DNA of 64,000 bases from Umbelopsis ramanniana AG (Eukaryota; Mucoromycota; Umbelopsidomycetes; Umbelopsidales; Umbelopsidaceae): NCBI RefSeq assembly GCF_025399195.1, contig NW_026252113.1, positions 62,001 to 126,000 of the forward strand, in the 5' to 3' direction. Shown here piece after piece: positions 10,364 to 23,075 of this stretch (positions within the stretch are counted from its first letter, which is position 1; each line of letters starts with the position of its first letter). Made by a program: the position numbers and the translations under genes. The notes below the pieces were generated by a model, which saw only the letters and a list, made by a program, of their open reading frames with translations, was not told the DNA's origin and did no database searches.

Positions 10364-12116
10364 TTATTTGCCGTCCGCAGTTGGATCAAGGGGACCATTA
10401 ACAGGGACCTGTTCACCCATGAACTGAGCGGTATCGAATCCGTTTTCTTCCAAATATTTCTTAAAATCAATATCTTCTTGTTCCAGCGAATCGGGCCCAA
10501 TATTGGGGATGCAAAAGAAGGCAATGATTCCAGCTAAAATAGCGATGCCACTTCCTAATAAGAACGGGCCTTGGTTTCCCGCACGTTCTATCAATGGTTG
10601 AAACGCAAGCGTTCCTACCGTTGCGCCGACCTTACCGACGGCTGAATGAGATCGAAAGCAGTTAGTAACAATGAAACCCCCACAGCAGCCATGGGTTGCT
10701 TCTTCTTTACCTGCTGAAATGCCATAACAGGTTCCTCTGACCGAGGTGGGCCAGATTTCTGCGCTAACAAGACCAATGGTGTCGCCGGGACCTAATTCTC
10801 CCATCATCAGGAAGAGACCATACATTACCACAAACATAGGGAAGCAGTTCTTGACCAGCAAGTTAAGGCAGCCACCCATGATGAGACCAATAATGCCTTG
10901 AGCAATGAATCCAAGCGACATGGTTTTTCTTCTTCCTATCCGATCCACAAGCAAAGCCCCAGCCACGGCTCCAGGTAAATAAAACGCATAAAGTAGTGTA
11001 TTCCATCCAGCGGTTTGAATCAGGGGGCTGCCAGGAGCGACGACGACATCGAGGATAGTGGTAGAGAACACGCCACTTGGATATGAGATAAAATCATACA
11101 CAAACCAAAGACCTCCAGTGGTAAGAAGACGTCTCCAATAGCGCTTGAAGATGAGCCAGTACGGCACTTTGCGTTTAATGTGAGATTTTCGATATCTCGC
11201 AGGATCCGCCATACGAAGTCGGACTTTTTCCAACAACCAAGGAGAAAAAAAACAACGGTTAACCAGGCGGACATTTAAACATGTTCTCACATAAATTTCC
11301 AAACTCACAATAGAGAACACTAAGAGGTGGAATGACTCCAAGGCCTAAGCACAGTCTCCACACAGGTTCCAGATGACTCTCTCCAAAGATGGCCAATAGA
11401 ATGATGGGCACCAACGCTGAAATAACATAGCCCAGATCAATGACAAAGTTCGTCACCATGATGAACAGAAAACCACGTCGTCCAGGCAGAACTTCGTCAG
11501 CACTTTCACCGGCTGCAACACTTGAGCATGGATATTCTCCTCTACATTTATAACCCATTAGTCTGACTATCCGCGGTTCAATAATGATTGTGAACACTTA
11601 CCCTACACCAACGCCCATAATGCCTCTGGAGACAACCAACATCCATAGTAGTCCTTGTGGAGTGGTGCCACTACTAGCAGCACACATAGCGGCACCAATG
11701 ATCACCAGTAACGTTGTCGAGACCAGACCGATTTTACGACCAATTCGATCGCAAATGACGCCAAAGCCAAGTTGACCAATGACAGCCCCCACGAACATAG
11801 AGTAGGAGATACGAGATGCAACGGTGGCATTGAATATATCGGTTCCGTAGATCAGTTTCAGTGGGACCTGGACAAATGAGATGATACCAGACTGATAGCC
11901 GTCGGAAAAGAGAGCCGCACCAGAGAAGATGGTAGTGAAGTAAGCAGCTCTTTTAGATTTGGCAGTGAAGTACACTGGAGACGACGTGGATTGGTGGTCT
12001 GAGCTGACGTCTTCCTCTTGTACTTGATGCGACAGGTTGCCCTTTGTATCCTGGCTGGTAGACCTACGATGCCCTGCTGTCTCAACATGATAGGTGGAGC
12101 TGGTGCTTGAATCCAT
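10364..12116 (-). CDS. MFS permease, Git1-like (glycerophosphodiester/phosphate:H+ symporter subfamily)
   Basis: Four exons (11602-12116, 11309-11541, 10711-11223, 10364-10641) give 512 residues, normal for a 12-helix major facilitator. MFS signatures are visible: 'CDRIGRKIG' between helices 2 and 3, and 'VDRIGRRKTMS' in the second half. The segment 'GVGGEYPCSSVAAGE' with the following 'RRGFLFIMVTNF', and 'EIWPTSVRGTCYGISA', match the Git1/Pho84 branch of the family rather than hexose carriers. Git1 in yeast takes up glycerophosphoinositol at the plasma membrane. The N-terminal 55 residues are Ser/Thr/Gln-rich and cytosolic. The substrate here is inferred from the subfamily only; inorganic phosphate or another organophosphate is possible. 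Confidence 0.85.
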
Positions 12117-13460
12117 TGAAGATGAATGGAGTTCACCTGCTTTGGAGAAAGGAAAGGCGAATTAAAGAGAAGAGAGGAAAGAAAAGTAAAGGCAGTTCAA
12201 AAAATGATCATTGTATATAAGGTGTGCCTTTCCAAATTGAGAATTCACATGCCCCTTCCTGCTTATGGTCATTTGAGACCATGCTACTTTGGCTTCACCA
12301 CTTCATTGTTGAAAAGAAGTTCTCCTTTTCACTTCTTCTATCGAATCCTTTCGATTCTGTTGTTACTGCCATATAGGAGGCAAACCAGTGTTAGCTCCTA
12401 TACGGACCGCCTCCTGGTAGCTTGAATCGCTGCTCGGAAATATGCTAGGTCTACAACGGTTTGAATACAGGCAGAAGTTTTGTGCTCCCCGCTTTTGAGC
12501 GAGCGACCGCATCTACGTATTTGATTCTTTTCGAGTAAGAATTTATTTTTCGAGTTAGTCCCACCGCTTGTTTCTGCAACAAAATATATTATGTATTTGC
12601 CTATAGCTCCCCCAATTAAACTTACTTGGGTCCGATACGACAATGGCTATGATGTGTTAAGCATGTCAACAACAAACAAATGCAAGTAGCTTGAATGAAT
12701 TTCTGTAGAAAAAAAGAGACTTCATGTCTTATATTAAAATAAAAACTGTCTCTGTAGGGTGCCAGTCTTCACAGGGTGGCATACACTGCCGTTGATGGAC
12801 AGGTAATCTGTGATAATGTAAAAAAAAAAAAAATTGAACTGTTACAAGTAATGCAGACGATTTTTTCTTACTCTTTAAATCAGATCTTTTATGATGCTGT
12901 TGATTCGATTGGAGTAGTGTTGGCTACCGTTTTGATAAGGTTGCCACCGCTAGATTATGCTATGCAATGCATATGGTTTCATATTTAGCGGTAAAGTACA
13001 GTATATGATCTCGTCTATAAAGCAAACGAAGTCTATTTAAAAACGGATGAAGGGTATCTGTCTATAACTCTGATAGGATATGGCAATGGAAGGTTGAATT
13101 TACTAATGTGTAAACATGGATCAGCGTTGGTGGTGCCTAGCTGAGTATTCGGCTATCTAAAATTTTTGATACGCTGATGTGAGTGCTTTGTGGTAGAAAT
13201 ATAGCAATTTGTCTATGAAATAAGTAAATTGGGGATGGTAATAAGAGACCCTCAATGTGTATATGAATGAGTGAATAGGTAAAGTTCGAGAGAAGCAGCG
13301 GTTATAAAGAGCTGCACCCATCAGCGATAAAGTGATTTGAACATTATCCACGTGACTTTGTCGATTTGCCACAATTTTTTCCAAATGGCCTGACTGGCTG
13401 TCATGACAAACGCGTAGTTGTACTTTTGGGCCAATCGTCACTTCAAACGCTTTTTCACAA
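12117..13460. promoter_or_regulatory. Divergent intergenic region between permease and CCT5
   Basis: This 1.34-kb region separates two divergent genes. A GTATATAAGG element lies at about 12213 and a CCACGTGAC E-box at about 13350 near the CCT5 start. No reading frame here looks coding, and I see no repeat or RNA gene. Confidence 0.4.
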
Positions 13461-15609
13461 ATGTCCATCGATCCCAATTCAGCTGTGTACGCCACCGATG
13501 AATACGGCAGACCTTTCATCATTGTCAGAGAGAGCCAGAGGAAGTCGAGATTGAGCGGCATTGATGCTATCCGCGTATGTTCCTGTGTCCGATGCAAGTT
13601 TTCATCTTGTTCTCGATCAAACGTCTAATCTACCCATCCCTTCTACCTGCAGTCCCACATCCTCGCTGCCAAGACCGTTTCCAACATCATCAAAACTTCC
13701 CTTGGACCAAGAGGTAAGTTACTGGCGATCATCTCGTTCTTACTGTCTTACTCAGCCCCTAGACTAACTATTTCTCTCGGGATATTTCGTTGATCTTCAT
13801 CTCAGGTCTTGACAAGATCTTGATTTCTCCAGATGGCGACATCACAGTCACCAACGACGGTGCTACTATCTTGGATCAGATGGCGGTTGAACATCAGATC
13901 GCCAAATTGCTAGTTCAGCTGTCAAAATCTCAAGACGATGAGATCGGTGATGGTACTACTGGTGTAGTTGGTAAGTCCCTGCGGCTGCTGTCTTTGTGTA
14001 GAGGACCATTCAATAACCCAGAGGATTTCCTTTTTCTGTAGTTCTCGCCGGTGCTTTGCTTGAACAGTGCGAAGAGTTGTTGGACCGCGGTATCCATCCC
14101 ATCCGTATTGCCGACGGTTTCGAACGTGCTTGCGCCGTTGCTGTTGAACATCTCGACAGCATCTCCGATACCATTGAATTTTCAAAAGAGAATGTTGAGA
14201 ACTTGTACAAAACGGCACGAACCAGTTTGGGCAGCAAGATGTAAGTTGACACCCTGTCATACTATGACTCGTGTTTCCCTCCCCAACTCACATCTTTTCT
14301 TTTCTTAGCGTCTCCAAGTGCCACGATCAATTTGCCAACATTGCCGTTGACGCTGTCTTGTCAGTTGCCGATTTGGAACGCAAGGACGTTGACTTTGAGT
14401 TGATCAAGGTTGATGGAAAGGTTGGCGGCTCTTTGGTCGACACTGCCCTGGTTCAAGGTGTTGTCATCGACAAGGATATGTCCCATCCCCAGATGCCTCG
14501 CGAGATCCAAGATGCCAAGATTGCTATTCTCACATGTCCCTTCGAGCCACCGAAGCCCAAGACCAAGCATAAGCTTGATATCACATCCGTCGAAGAGTAC
14601 AAGAAATTACAAGAATACGAACGCGCCAAGTTCCAAGAAATGATCAAGCAGGTCAAGGACACTGGAGCCACTCTTGTTATTTGCCAATGGGGTTTCGATG
14701 ACGAGGCTAACCACTTGTTGTTGCAAAATGAACTCCCTGCTGTTCGATGGGTTGGAGGTCCCGAAATCGAATTGATTGCCATTGCCACCAACGGTAGAAT
14801 CGTTCCCCGTTTCGAGGATCTTACCCCCCAGAAGCTCGGTAAGGCTGGTCTTGTGAGAGAATTGTCCTTTGGTACTACCAAGGACAGAATGTTGGTCATT
14901 GAGCAGTGCGCCAACTCTAGAGCCGTTACTGTCTTTGTCCGAGGTGGTAACAAGATGGTAAGTTTAGGTGATGGGATTCCTATGTTTAAAATCGATGGCT
15001 GCTAACTCCTCATCCTTTCCTAGATCATTGATGAAGCCAAGCGTTCTCTTCACGATGCTATCTGCGCCGTCAGAAACCTTGTCCGTGATAACCGTGTTGT
15101 CTATGGTGGAGGTGCTGCTGAAATCAGCTGCTCTCTTGCCGTTTCCAAAGCTGCTGACGAGGTAAGGACACGTCCAAAGGAAAATGAAACCCGTTGGACT
15201 GAACTAACTTTTTCAATCTATTCAGGTCTCCACTATTGAACAATATGCTATGCGTGGTTTCGCAGATGCTCTTGATGCTACCCCTCTTGCTCTTTCTGAG
15301 AACTCTGGTCTATCCCCCATTGAGACCCTGGCTGAAGTCAAGGCCCAACAAGCCACCACTGGAAACTCTCGACTTGGTATTGACTGCTTGTATGTCGGTT
15401 CAAATGGTAAGTGCTTGCTTGATGGATGTCGTGTATGCAGGATGGAAAGGGACATGTATGCTAAACTGTCTGGTATAGATATGAAGGAACAGCATGTGTA
15501 TGATCCTCTTATTTCTAAGCGCCAGCAATTCTTGCTCGCCACTCAACTGGTCAAGATGATTCTCAAGATTGATGACTGTATCGTTTCTGGAGCACCTGAT
15601 GCAGAGTAA
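13461..15609 (+). CDS. CCT5: T-complex protein 1 subunit epsilon (CCT5)
   Basis: Eight exons (13461-13574, 13653-13713, 13806-13970, 14042-14240, 14309-14957, 15024-15161, 15226-15406, 15479-15609) give 545 residues, the normal length. The group II chaperonin motifs are intact: 'VTNDGATIL', '[18 protein letters not shown]' (ATP site), 'RIADGFE', '[15 protein letters not shown]', '[15 protein letters not shown]', and the C-terminal 'MILKIDD'. 'DEYGRPF' at the N-terminus and '[19 protein letters not shown]' in the apical region are specific to the epsilon subunit. The product is one of eight paralogous subunits of the cytosolic CCT/TRiC ring that folds actin, tubulin and other proteins with ATP. 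All joins are in phase. Confidence 0.98.
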
Positions 15610-16138
15610 GAGAGAGACCCCCCACAAAAAGGAATGGGCTCCCCGTTGTTTGTACAGTCAAGCCAAGCCTTTAAAATCAAAAACTTAGTATAACAATCGC
15701 ACCCTCAACCCCTTTGACCTCCAAAGAAGATTCCCTTCTTTTGAAACAAACCAAACCAAAAAAAAAAAAAACCTCTTTATACATTCGAATGAAACCCCCA
15801 AAAAGAAAGTACAGACTTTTGCTATCCTTAGACGCTCACTTCTTTACATATAAAAAAAAATGTCAGATTCAGTCTGATCTTTACCAATACGCCTTTTGAG
15901 AATTTTCCTGTGATTGCCCGCCCGCCCCATGAAGGAGACAAGGACCTTTCTACACTCATTTCAAAACATCTGGCTTCCCTTTTTTTTTTCTCTTATACTT
16001 TAATATTCGACATAGCTTAGGTGAGCTTATACTATCAAGCGGAAATAGGAAGAAGAAGAAAAAATTCACAATGGGGAAAAATCATAAACACAAGACATTA
16101 TTATAGGTTGGGGGAAAGGCAATATTTTTTTAAGCAGA
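15610..16138. other. Convergent 3' intergenic region
   Basis: This 529-bp region lies between the CCT5 and RabGAP stop codons. It is A/T-rich with several poly-A and poly-T runs and contains no gene that I can support. Confidence 0.4.
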
Positions 16139-19100
16139 TTAGGCTTGAGCGTCGGCAGGGTATTCAGTGGTATTGTTTGTTACTTTTTCAGTGGTAGAAA
16201 CAGGTGAAGAACAACGGACGGTGTTCTCAAGATCTTCTTCAGCAACTGGCAGATCAGTGCTGGGCCTTGTGGATCCGAATGCGTTCCACATCCTAGCATA
16301 CATGCTGGAGCGTTTGTTATTGCTCTGGCTGGAGACGCCCGATGCATTCGACATGATGCTATCGGTGGACTGGCGGCTGCTCTCCATCCAAGATGCAGAG
16401 CTACCACGTCGATCCAGGGCTGGGGTATTGGTGCTCGACCTAGCTGCAAGCATGGAGAGAGATGCTACAGAACTGTGTCTAGAAGGTCTATACGATGATT
16501 GCATAGAGGGTCGAGGCGAAGTCAACGGGGTATTGGAAGTCTCGTACTCCACAAGCTTAAGTTTGGCTTCTGCCAAAAGTTTCTCCAACTCGCGGCATCG
16601 AAGATCACTTTCAACATACTTGTCTTGGTAATCGGTGGAGTCAAGGTTTACACCGCCACTGAACAGTTGAACGGTGTGTCTTCGGTTAAGTTCTTTAGGC
16701 CGGAGGTTGTTGTCAGACTTCTTGGGGGCATGGGTACGGTTGAAGGCTTCAAAGACATCTTCCGAGAAGGTTCGTCGAGCAGCAATGGCTTGTTCTTTTT
16801 CAGCTTCCAGTTTCTTCATGCGGTTGGTACATTCTTCCAGCTCCCGAGCCAAAGATAACTTTTCAAATTGTAATTCAGAAGCCATCTTCTTGTTGGCTTT
16901 GGTTTGCTGTCTCATGGCATCGTTTTCACGATACAGTTCATCATGCATGCCGAAGAGCTGATCACGTTCTTGACGCAAACCGTCAGCTTCGTTCTTCACT
17001 ACGCCATACTTCTCAGACAAACTGTTGTAAGATGCTTCCAATAGCTTGAGTCGGGTCTTGAGTTCTTCGTTATGGTGGCACAGTCTTTCATATTTTTGGC
17101 CCATTTCAAAATTAGCCAGCTTGAAATTGACCAATTCTTGGGTCAACGTCTTACGCTCATTTTCGTACTCGCGATCACTGTCCTCCACCGTGGTGGTGGC
17201 ATTGGTATCGTATTCGCTATCTTCAGCAGGGTGATGACTACCATTGAGGGAAGAGACCAGAGAGGAGGATGAACGGCTGGATGAAAGGCGTTGCTCATCT
17301 TCATTGGGTTTGGCAGTAGAGACCGTCAATGCTCCAGCCACCAAGGAGCCAAAATCACCCGTCAATTTAAGACTTTCCACAAAGCTAACAAAATGGTTAT
17401 CTTGTTCCATGATATCCAACGCCCGAACTTGTTGCTCGTGTCTATCGTCCGAATCAAGTGACTTGGGAGAAAGTCCAAGTCCGTATAGATCCGTCTGATT
17501 TCCAGAGGACATGTCAGTATGGTTGGAGAGTCTAGCCTTGAATTTTTTAAGTTCTCGTTCCAAGTCTGTATTGCGTTTGATGAGGGTTTCTCGCTCGGCA
17601 TGAGCATCCATTTCTCTCATCTTGGCAGCCATTAACTGTTCATTGTTCTCCAGCTGATCCTTTTGCAGTTGCGATAAAACAGTGACCAGATCTTCGATCT
17701 GTTGATGAAGAACGGCGGTGGAAGGGCTATGGCGTGAGCTGGCTTGAACTGGCTCTTCCGTGGTAGGAGTCATAACCGTCTCGTTGCTGGTAGGTTTGGT
17801 TTCGGACGAAGGTGTATTGCTACCCCAGTTGAACCAACCTGATTCCCGCTTGTTGCGCTTGCTATTGGATCTTCCAAGACCTCCTCCAAATCGAATGGCA
17901 AATACTTGTTCGGTTCGCTTCTTCTCATCTCCGATTTCCTTCTCATGCAACGCTGCAATGTCGTCCATCTTTTGCTTCGTGATCAAGCTGCTCAACTCCA
18001 TAGCATCATGAATGACCTGTTCAGGATCGCTTCCATATGCCTCTTCATAGAGTCTTTTCGAACAGAGTAAATCCATCAATTGCTCAAAATCATCCAAAGC
18101 CAGAATTTTTTCTTCGTTCTTCCTCAACAGTGCTATGGCGATACGCATGATGGTTTCAACTGCACCTTCAGCAAACACCACATCATAGATACGAAGTACA
18201 AGTGAGATTGGGAAGCAATACGCGAACAGTGTTAAATACCACTGGGATGCATACATGGCAGGATGGATGGCATGCTCTGACAAATGATTGGCAATTTTTG
18301 GGCAGGTTTGAGAGAGCAACGTTTGAAGTTGATGGAGACGCAAGTGAAGACCTTCCATGTTGAGGGTGAACATGGTACGCATATCGTAAGTTTCCATGAG
18401 GCGAACAAATACGCAAAAAGCTTGCTTTTCAGGCATCTACAAAGAGGGGGAATAAGTTTAGATGGGAGTCTTGTCAAATGTAGAAAATGAGGTGTAACGT
18501 ACATTCATTAAAAGTGGACCCACTACAAAGGCAAGACCTTGGCAGTAACCAACATGGGCATCATACATGCTATATGCCTTCAAGATTCGTCCCATGGCTT
18601 GTTGGCCACTTCCTCCATCCAGCTTGAACATATCGACGTTAGGGAAGGTGCGAGCTAAATCGCGATTAATGATCCTTTCATATCTCGACTTCTCGGCGTC
18701 ATCCGCGGAAAGTTGTTCATACAGCGATTCTAAGTTGGTGGCGGATGATTGGGACATGGTTTGCCACACCAAGCCTCTCAGCGGTTGTGGAACACCAGCA
18801 CGAATTTTGGCAGATAAAAGGTGGGGTAATTTTCCTGCGACTTTCGGAAAATCGTCGATCAGGCAACCCCAAAAGTCCCAGTCGATGGTAGGATCTTGTT
18901 CTTGCTGCTGGGTGTCAAAATTCATTTTGAGGGGGCTGCTAGGATAACCAGCGGCACCACTGTCGGGTTGGTTGGGTATAAGTGAATCAGAGACTAAGTT
19001 GTGCAAGGTATCAAAGTGGGCTTTCAGTTGATTGGATTCAATGCAAACTGACTTTGGATCATTATCCAATAATGCGTTTTGACGTTCAAGTCGTGCCAAA

Positions 19101-19509
19101 AGAAAGTCCGTGGATTCCTATTGGGACAACAAAAGGGATGGTCAGGGACCGATTATGCAAAGTGATTGTGGCCTTTCAGGGAACCCCTCACCCACCCACA
19201 GCGATTGTATCCAAAGGTGGGATCACACTGTAATTTGGGCGGGCGGGCACCATAGCTTGTACATACCTGAGGTGGCAATTGTGCGTTTTGCTCAGCAAGA
19301 CGATTCAAAAGATCAAGGTTGATAGTGTCGTTCGGTGAGGATGGACCTTGTTTCATATTAGCATATAGCTTCAATTTTTGAGGTGGTAAGCGTCGTCTTT
19401 GAGCCAGAGTATCCGGGGAGACATGACCAGATGGTTCAGATGTGGTGGATTCGAGTTGATCAAGCGTGGACACTGGCTCAGCCAAACACACCGTTCCTTC
19501 ATCTGACAT
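16139..19509 (-). CDS. TBC-domain Rab GTPase-activating protein with C-terminal coiled coils (Gyp5/EVI5-like)
   Basis: Three exons (19267-19509, 18503-19117, 16139-18436) give 1051 residues. The TBC domain spans about residues 170-420. Both catalytic fingers are present: the arginine finger in 'IINRDLARTFPNV' (IxxDxxRT) and the glutamine finger in 'GYCQGLAFVVGPLL' (YxQ). Later TBC blocks 'QWYLTLFAYCFPISLVLRIYD' are also intact. After the domain come Ser/Thr-rich linkers and long heptad-like coiled coils (about 510-560 and 660-830), then a Ser-rich tail. This architecture matches Gyp5/Gyl1 and metazoan EVI5/RabGAP1L, which stimulate GTP hydrolysis by Rabs on secretory or endocytic membranes. 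The target Rab cannot be told from sequence. The third exon (2.3 kb) is unusually long for this window. Confidence 0.92.
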
Positions 19510-19890
19510 GATGACAATGATTAAACCCTATTAGTGAAAGTCTCAGTAGAGTTATGAAAAATATAAAAAATAAAAAAATTGGATGGCAGCTGTTTTAGAG
19601 CCTGCATCCACTTTGTAAGGAGAAAAACGTGGACTTGTCCTACATTCATATCACATCGCACAGAAAGCTGAGTTTTGATACAACCCACACTCGCTCGCTC
19701 CATGATGCCTCTCTACATGTTGGCACCCCATACCAATGCTCTTTGCTATCTGCTTCTATATTGACCAAAAAAAAAGATCCCGTCTGAACGTATCCTGGGT
19801 GTTTTCTCTCCTCCTCTGCCCCTATAGCCAGGAGACTTGCACCCAAAATTTCACGCTGTTTTTTAAAAAATGTACATTTTTATTTCAGGA
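19510..19890. other. Spacer between RabGAP start and velvet gene stop
   Basis: These 381 bp hold the RabGAP promoter and the 3' end of the velvet gene. A-runs occur; no specific element was recognised. Confidence 0.35.
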
Positions 19891-20929
19891 TTAGGATGAC
19901 GCAGAGTAATGTTCGATCACGTTCCGGCTGAGCCTTGAACCTTTTCTAACGGCAATTTTGATACCTTGCTTGGCAAAGGCAATAGATAGTGGGGTGGATT
20001 CTGAAGGACAGTCAGTCGGTGAGTTAGCAATAGGGAAAAATCATCTGAGAAGAATGAAAGAAAGACAGTACCACGCATCCCGGGGAAATGTTTAGGGGAA
20101 TAGACTGTAAATGGATTGGAACGCACTTGGCATTTAATACGCGTACTCATGGTGGAAGGTTCACTACAGGGAGAGCGAGATTTTAGCACTTCAAGTTGAA
20201 GTATCACGTGATCTGATATACCGGCGTTTAGGGACCCGTTTTTGACTTACCCATCACTCAAGTCAATCAAGGCAAAGTTGAGCGTGAATCGTCCTTCGGT
20301 ACGAACAGAAATATCAGGGAATATGAAAAAAACACCAGGCTTATTGTCAGTGTCCAGCAGCTGGCAAGCATTGGCAATGCTCGATCCTGTCAAATTGCGA
20401 AGCGGAGTCGGTTCATGAAGGGGTCGAACAGTCATGACCGAACTATATCCTGAAGAAGACGATGAGCCCGCCGCATGTAAGGCTTCAGGAAGCCGGGATG
20501 GATTATAAACGAGACTACAGGAAGTCATACCGTCTTCAGAGTATAAATCGCACTGTACAACCATGAATAATATATCGGTAGCATCGCTAGTGAAATAAAA
20601 ATGCACAGTCAGTTCTAATTTGCTGGCACCCAAATTATCGGTAGTCTGGACTTACACAACAGGCTCCCAGTGATTTTCGCTGACCTGCCTAGATACCTGC
20701 AATATAGGTGGTGGATCTACAGGTCGCCTATCCTTTTGTCCAAATCCAGCTGAACGCACTCGATCTGGATGCTGTACAATGACTGCAAATTAAACCATTA
20801 GCTTTAGAGCTCCACCTTCCTCGGTGGCAATTGGTGTGGTGTTGGCTTACCAAGGCGATATACTCTATCGCTGTGCTTCTTTTCACCCAAGGGTGTAGAT
20901 ATCGTCTCTGGTGGTTCATCATTGCTCAT
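19891..20929 (-). CDS. Velvet-domain regulator (VosA/VelB/VelC type)
   Basis: Five exons (20851-20929, 20656-20782, 20251-20586, 20072-20163, 19891-20000) give 247 residues, essentially one velvet domain. Diagnostic stretches are 'RVYRLVIVQHPDRVRSAGFG', 'KDRRPVDPPPILQ', 'CQLLDTDNKPGVFFIFPDIS', 'RTEGRFTLNFALIDL' and the terminal 'SPKHFPGMRGESTPLSIAFA'. Velvet proteins are fungal nuclear factors with an NF-kappaB-like fold that form homo- and heterodimers and control development, sporulation and secondary metabolism. There is no long Pro-rich tail as in VeA, so a VosA/VelB/VelC-like member is more likely, but the exact class needs a tree. Intron 2 begins after the second base of a Val codon. 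Confidence 0.93.
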
Positions 20930-21254
20930 TGTATTAAAGTGATGGTAAAACAAGCGCGTTGGCGGATTATATGCTACACGGTTGTAAACAATAAGCGCTA
21001 AAAAAGCTCATGGATTTAGATGAAAATTAGACCAGAGTGTGGAAAGGAAAGAGAAAAGTCGATAGAAGAAGCTTAAAAAAATTCTTTTATAAAAAAGATT
21101 TCTGCCCATCGAACCATTTGCTTCGATGGAGACTAATTTAGTCTAGCGACAAGTCTAATTGAATTTTAGCAATCGGGGTAGGAAGATTTTCCCGATCTAC
21201 CAGCTTATATTTTTTATTTTTTCCATGCTAGATTATTAGTTACTCGAGCCGAGC
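20930..21254. other. Spacer upstream of the velvet gene
   Basis: These 325 bp contain the velvet promoter and the 3' end of the dioxygenase gene. A-rich stretches are present and nothing further was recognised. Confidence 0.35.
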
Positions 21255-22650
21255 TTATTTCCACAATGAAGCATAAATTCTTCGACTTCCTTCAAAAGAA
21301 TTACGGCTGTGCATCGTCACAACATTGTCAATTAAAATGACATCGCCCGTCTTCCATTCGAATGAGCAGCAAAGCTCATTCATGATATCGAGGCATCGCC
21401 TTAAGATCACGGGGTCAAGTGGACTACCGTCACCGTAGACCACAGCTTTGGTGGCATCGTTACGAGAATCTTGCCATCCCGTGAACGCTCTAAAATGGGT
21501 TACTGTTAGTGTTTCATAATACAGCGAAGAGGGAATAGTCCAGAAAAAAAAAAAAAAAGCCTCAAATAACATACGCGACAATGGAATTAAACCATGAGAC
21601 CTTTCCTGTACGCTCGTCTAACTTAGTAGCTGACAAGATGGGAGAAGTGGTCTTGAGAGAACCATCAGGTAGCCATTCGAGGGTCATGCCGAGTTCCTCA
21701 GCTTGTCGCTTTTTTTCACTTGCAATCAGTACCGAATCCTGTTTCATGTCAAGTCGCTTTGCAACCCACTTACCTCCGCTTCCTTTGCGTCGGTGGTCAT
21801 AAAGGTAGACTGCCATCCACGTCCGATTGCACTAGTGGCGTCGTCTTCAACAGGTAAGACACGAATGTATTTCACGCCCTAGAGGAGAACGCATTGTTGG
21901 TAAATAACAAGGTTTGGCCGGAAGCCTTTCTTTCCTTGTGGCAGCATTCGCTTGGTTCACACGTCAGAATGCATACCTTTTTACCAATTTCCTCCATAAA
22001 ATCAGGGAACTCTCGGCTAATTTGTTCGTAAATGAGGTTGGACAAACAAATAGGCGTCTCTCCACCCTTATCTGCAGGTTTGTCACAATAAAACATGATG
22101 TGCAAAGGGTGGTTTTTGGACTGAGCCAACTCATGATGGTAAGGGATCAATTGGTCCGCAGGTGATTCATTGGCTAAAAAATCAAACAGCGTTTCAGAAA
22201 CTCATTGGGCGTGCTAATGTTTTTTGCAGCGTGGGTTCTTACCAGTGAACACGGATCCTGTAATAACCTATTAAAGTGTGATAGACAAATGTACATTTAG
22301 ACTTAAAAAGAGGAAAGTAGGTGTGTGTGAGAATATAGACTAACCGTTCTCGGTGCAGCTCCTCCAATGTAAGGAAATTCTTCAAGACCGACAGCTTTTC
22401 CAATGGCGTCGAAATGTTCAGCGGTGGAAATGGGGAAATCTCGAAGCAAAATAGCGCCATGTACTTTGGCAAGTTCGAGTAGTTTGGCTTTGTTTGTATC
22501 AACCCAAGCGACGGCTTCCTCTATCGTCGAGAGCTTGGACTCAGCTTCCGGGGTGAAAACCAATGGGAAGGTCACCGTACCTTCATTGGGGACGTCAAGT
22601 TGGCGTTGAAATTCAAAATTAGCAGCACGAGCAGGTGTAAGGACCTCCAT
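21255..22650 (-). CDS. TauD/TfdA-family Fe(II)/2-oxoglutarate dioxygenase
   Basis: Six exons (22345-22650, 22243-22267, 21977-22173, 21774-21878, 21575-21738, 21255-21489) give 343 residues, a typical size. The iron-binding H-x-D/E is in 'LIPYHHELAQSKNHP' and the distal His plus the co-substrate Arg are in 'TMHSRNSFEGSRRIYASLW'. 'FPYIGGAAPRT', 'GGETPICLSN' and 'GDVILIDNVVTMHSR' are standard for fungal TauD-like (clavaminate-synthase-like) proteins. The substrate is unknown; taurine, sulfonate or small organic acids are family possibilities. There is no signal peptide, so a cytosolic location is expected. Exon 2 is 25 nt, and the intron between exons 4 and 5 is only 35 nt. Confidence 0.9.
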
Positions 22651-23075
22651 GATAAGTCAAATAGTACAGAAGGTGAAAGGAACCAGGGTAAAAAGAATGG
22701 CGAAGGATCACGCAATTTTTACCATATGCGAGTGCGAGCGGATCATCAATCCGCGCCCGAAATACTGGACAATAAGCTTTACGAATAACCGAAAGCCGGA
22801 ATCCGTCTCTTCACCAGATTTAGATACTTTTATCAAGGTGTGAGAAGTAAACAAGATGGGCTGGCCGATGTGGAAGCACACCCTACTGTTGTCTTTGTTC
22901 TTTCCTCCCCTCTTCCCGTCATCATTCACTTGCAAAAGATACTGTTGTATTCCGAGCATCGTGGGGTGTAACTGAGCATGTGTGCATTTTCTTTTTTAAT
23001 TCATTTGGTCTGAATGGCATATACGAATTGGCATATCTACAATTACAATTGGGTAATTCAATCTACATCACTATT
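22651..23075. other. Spacer between dioxygenase start and ThrRS stop
   Basis: This 425-bp region holds the dioxygenase promoter and the ThrRS 3' end. No gene or repeat was recognised. Confidence 0.35.

Noticed and set aside
13157-13597. 146-codon minus-strand frame
   Set aside because: It lies antisense to CCT5 exon 1 and its promoter and has no recognisable features.
14453-14953. 166-codon minus-strand frame
   Set aside because: It is the antisense shadow of CCT5 exon 5.
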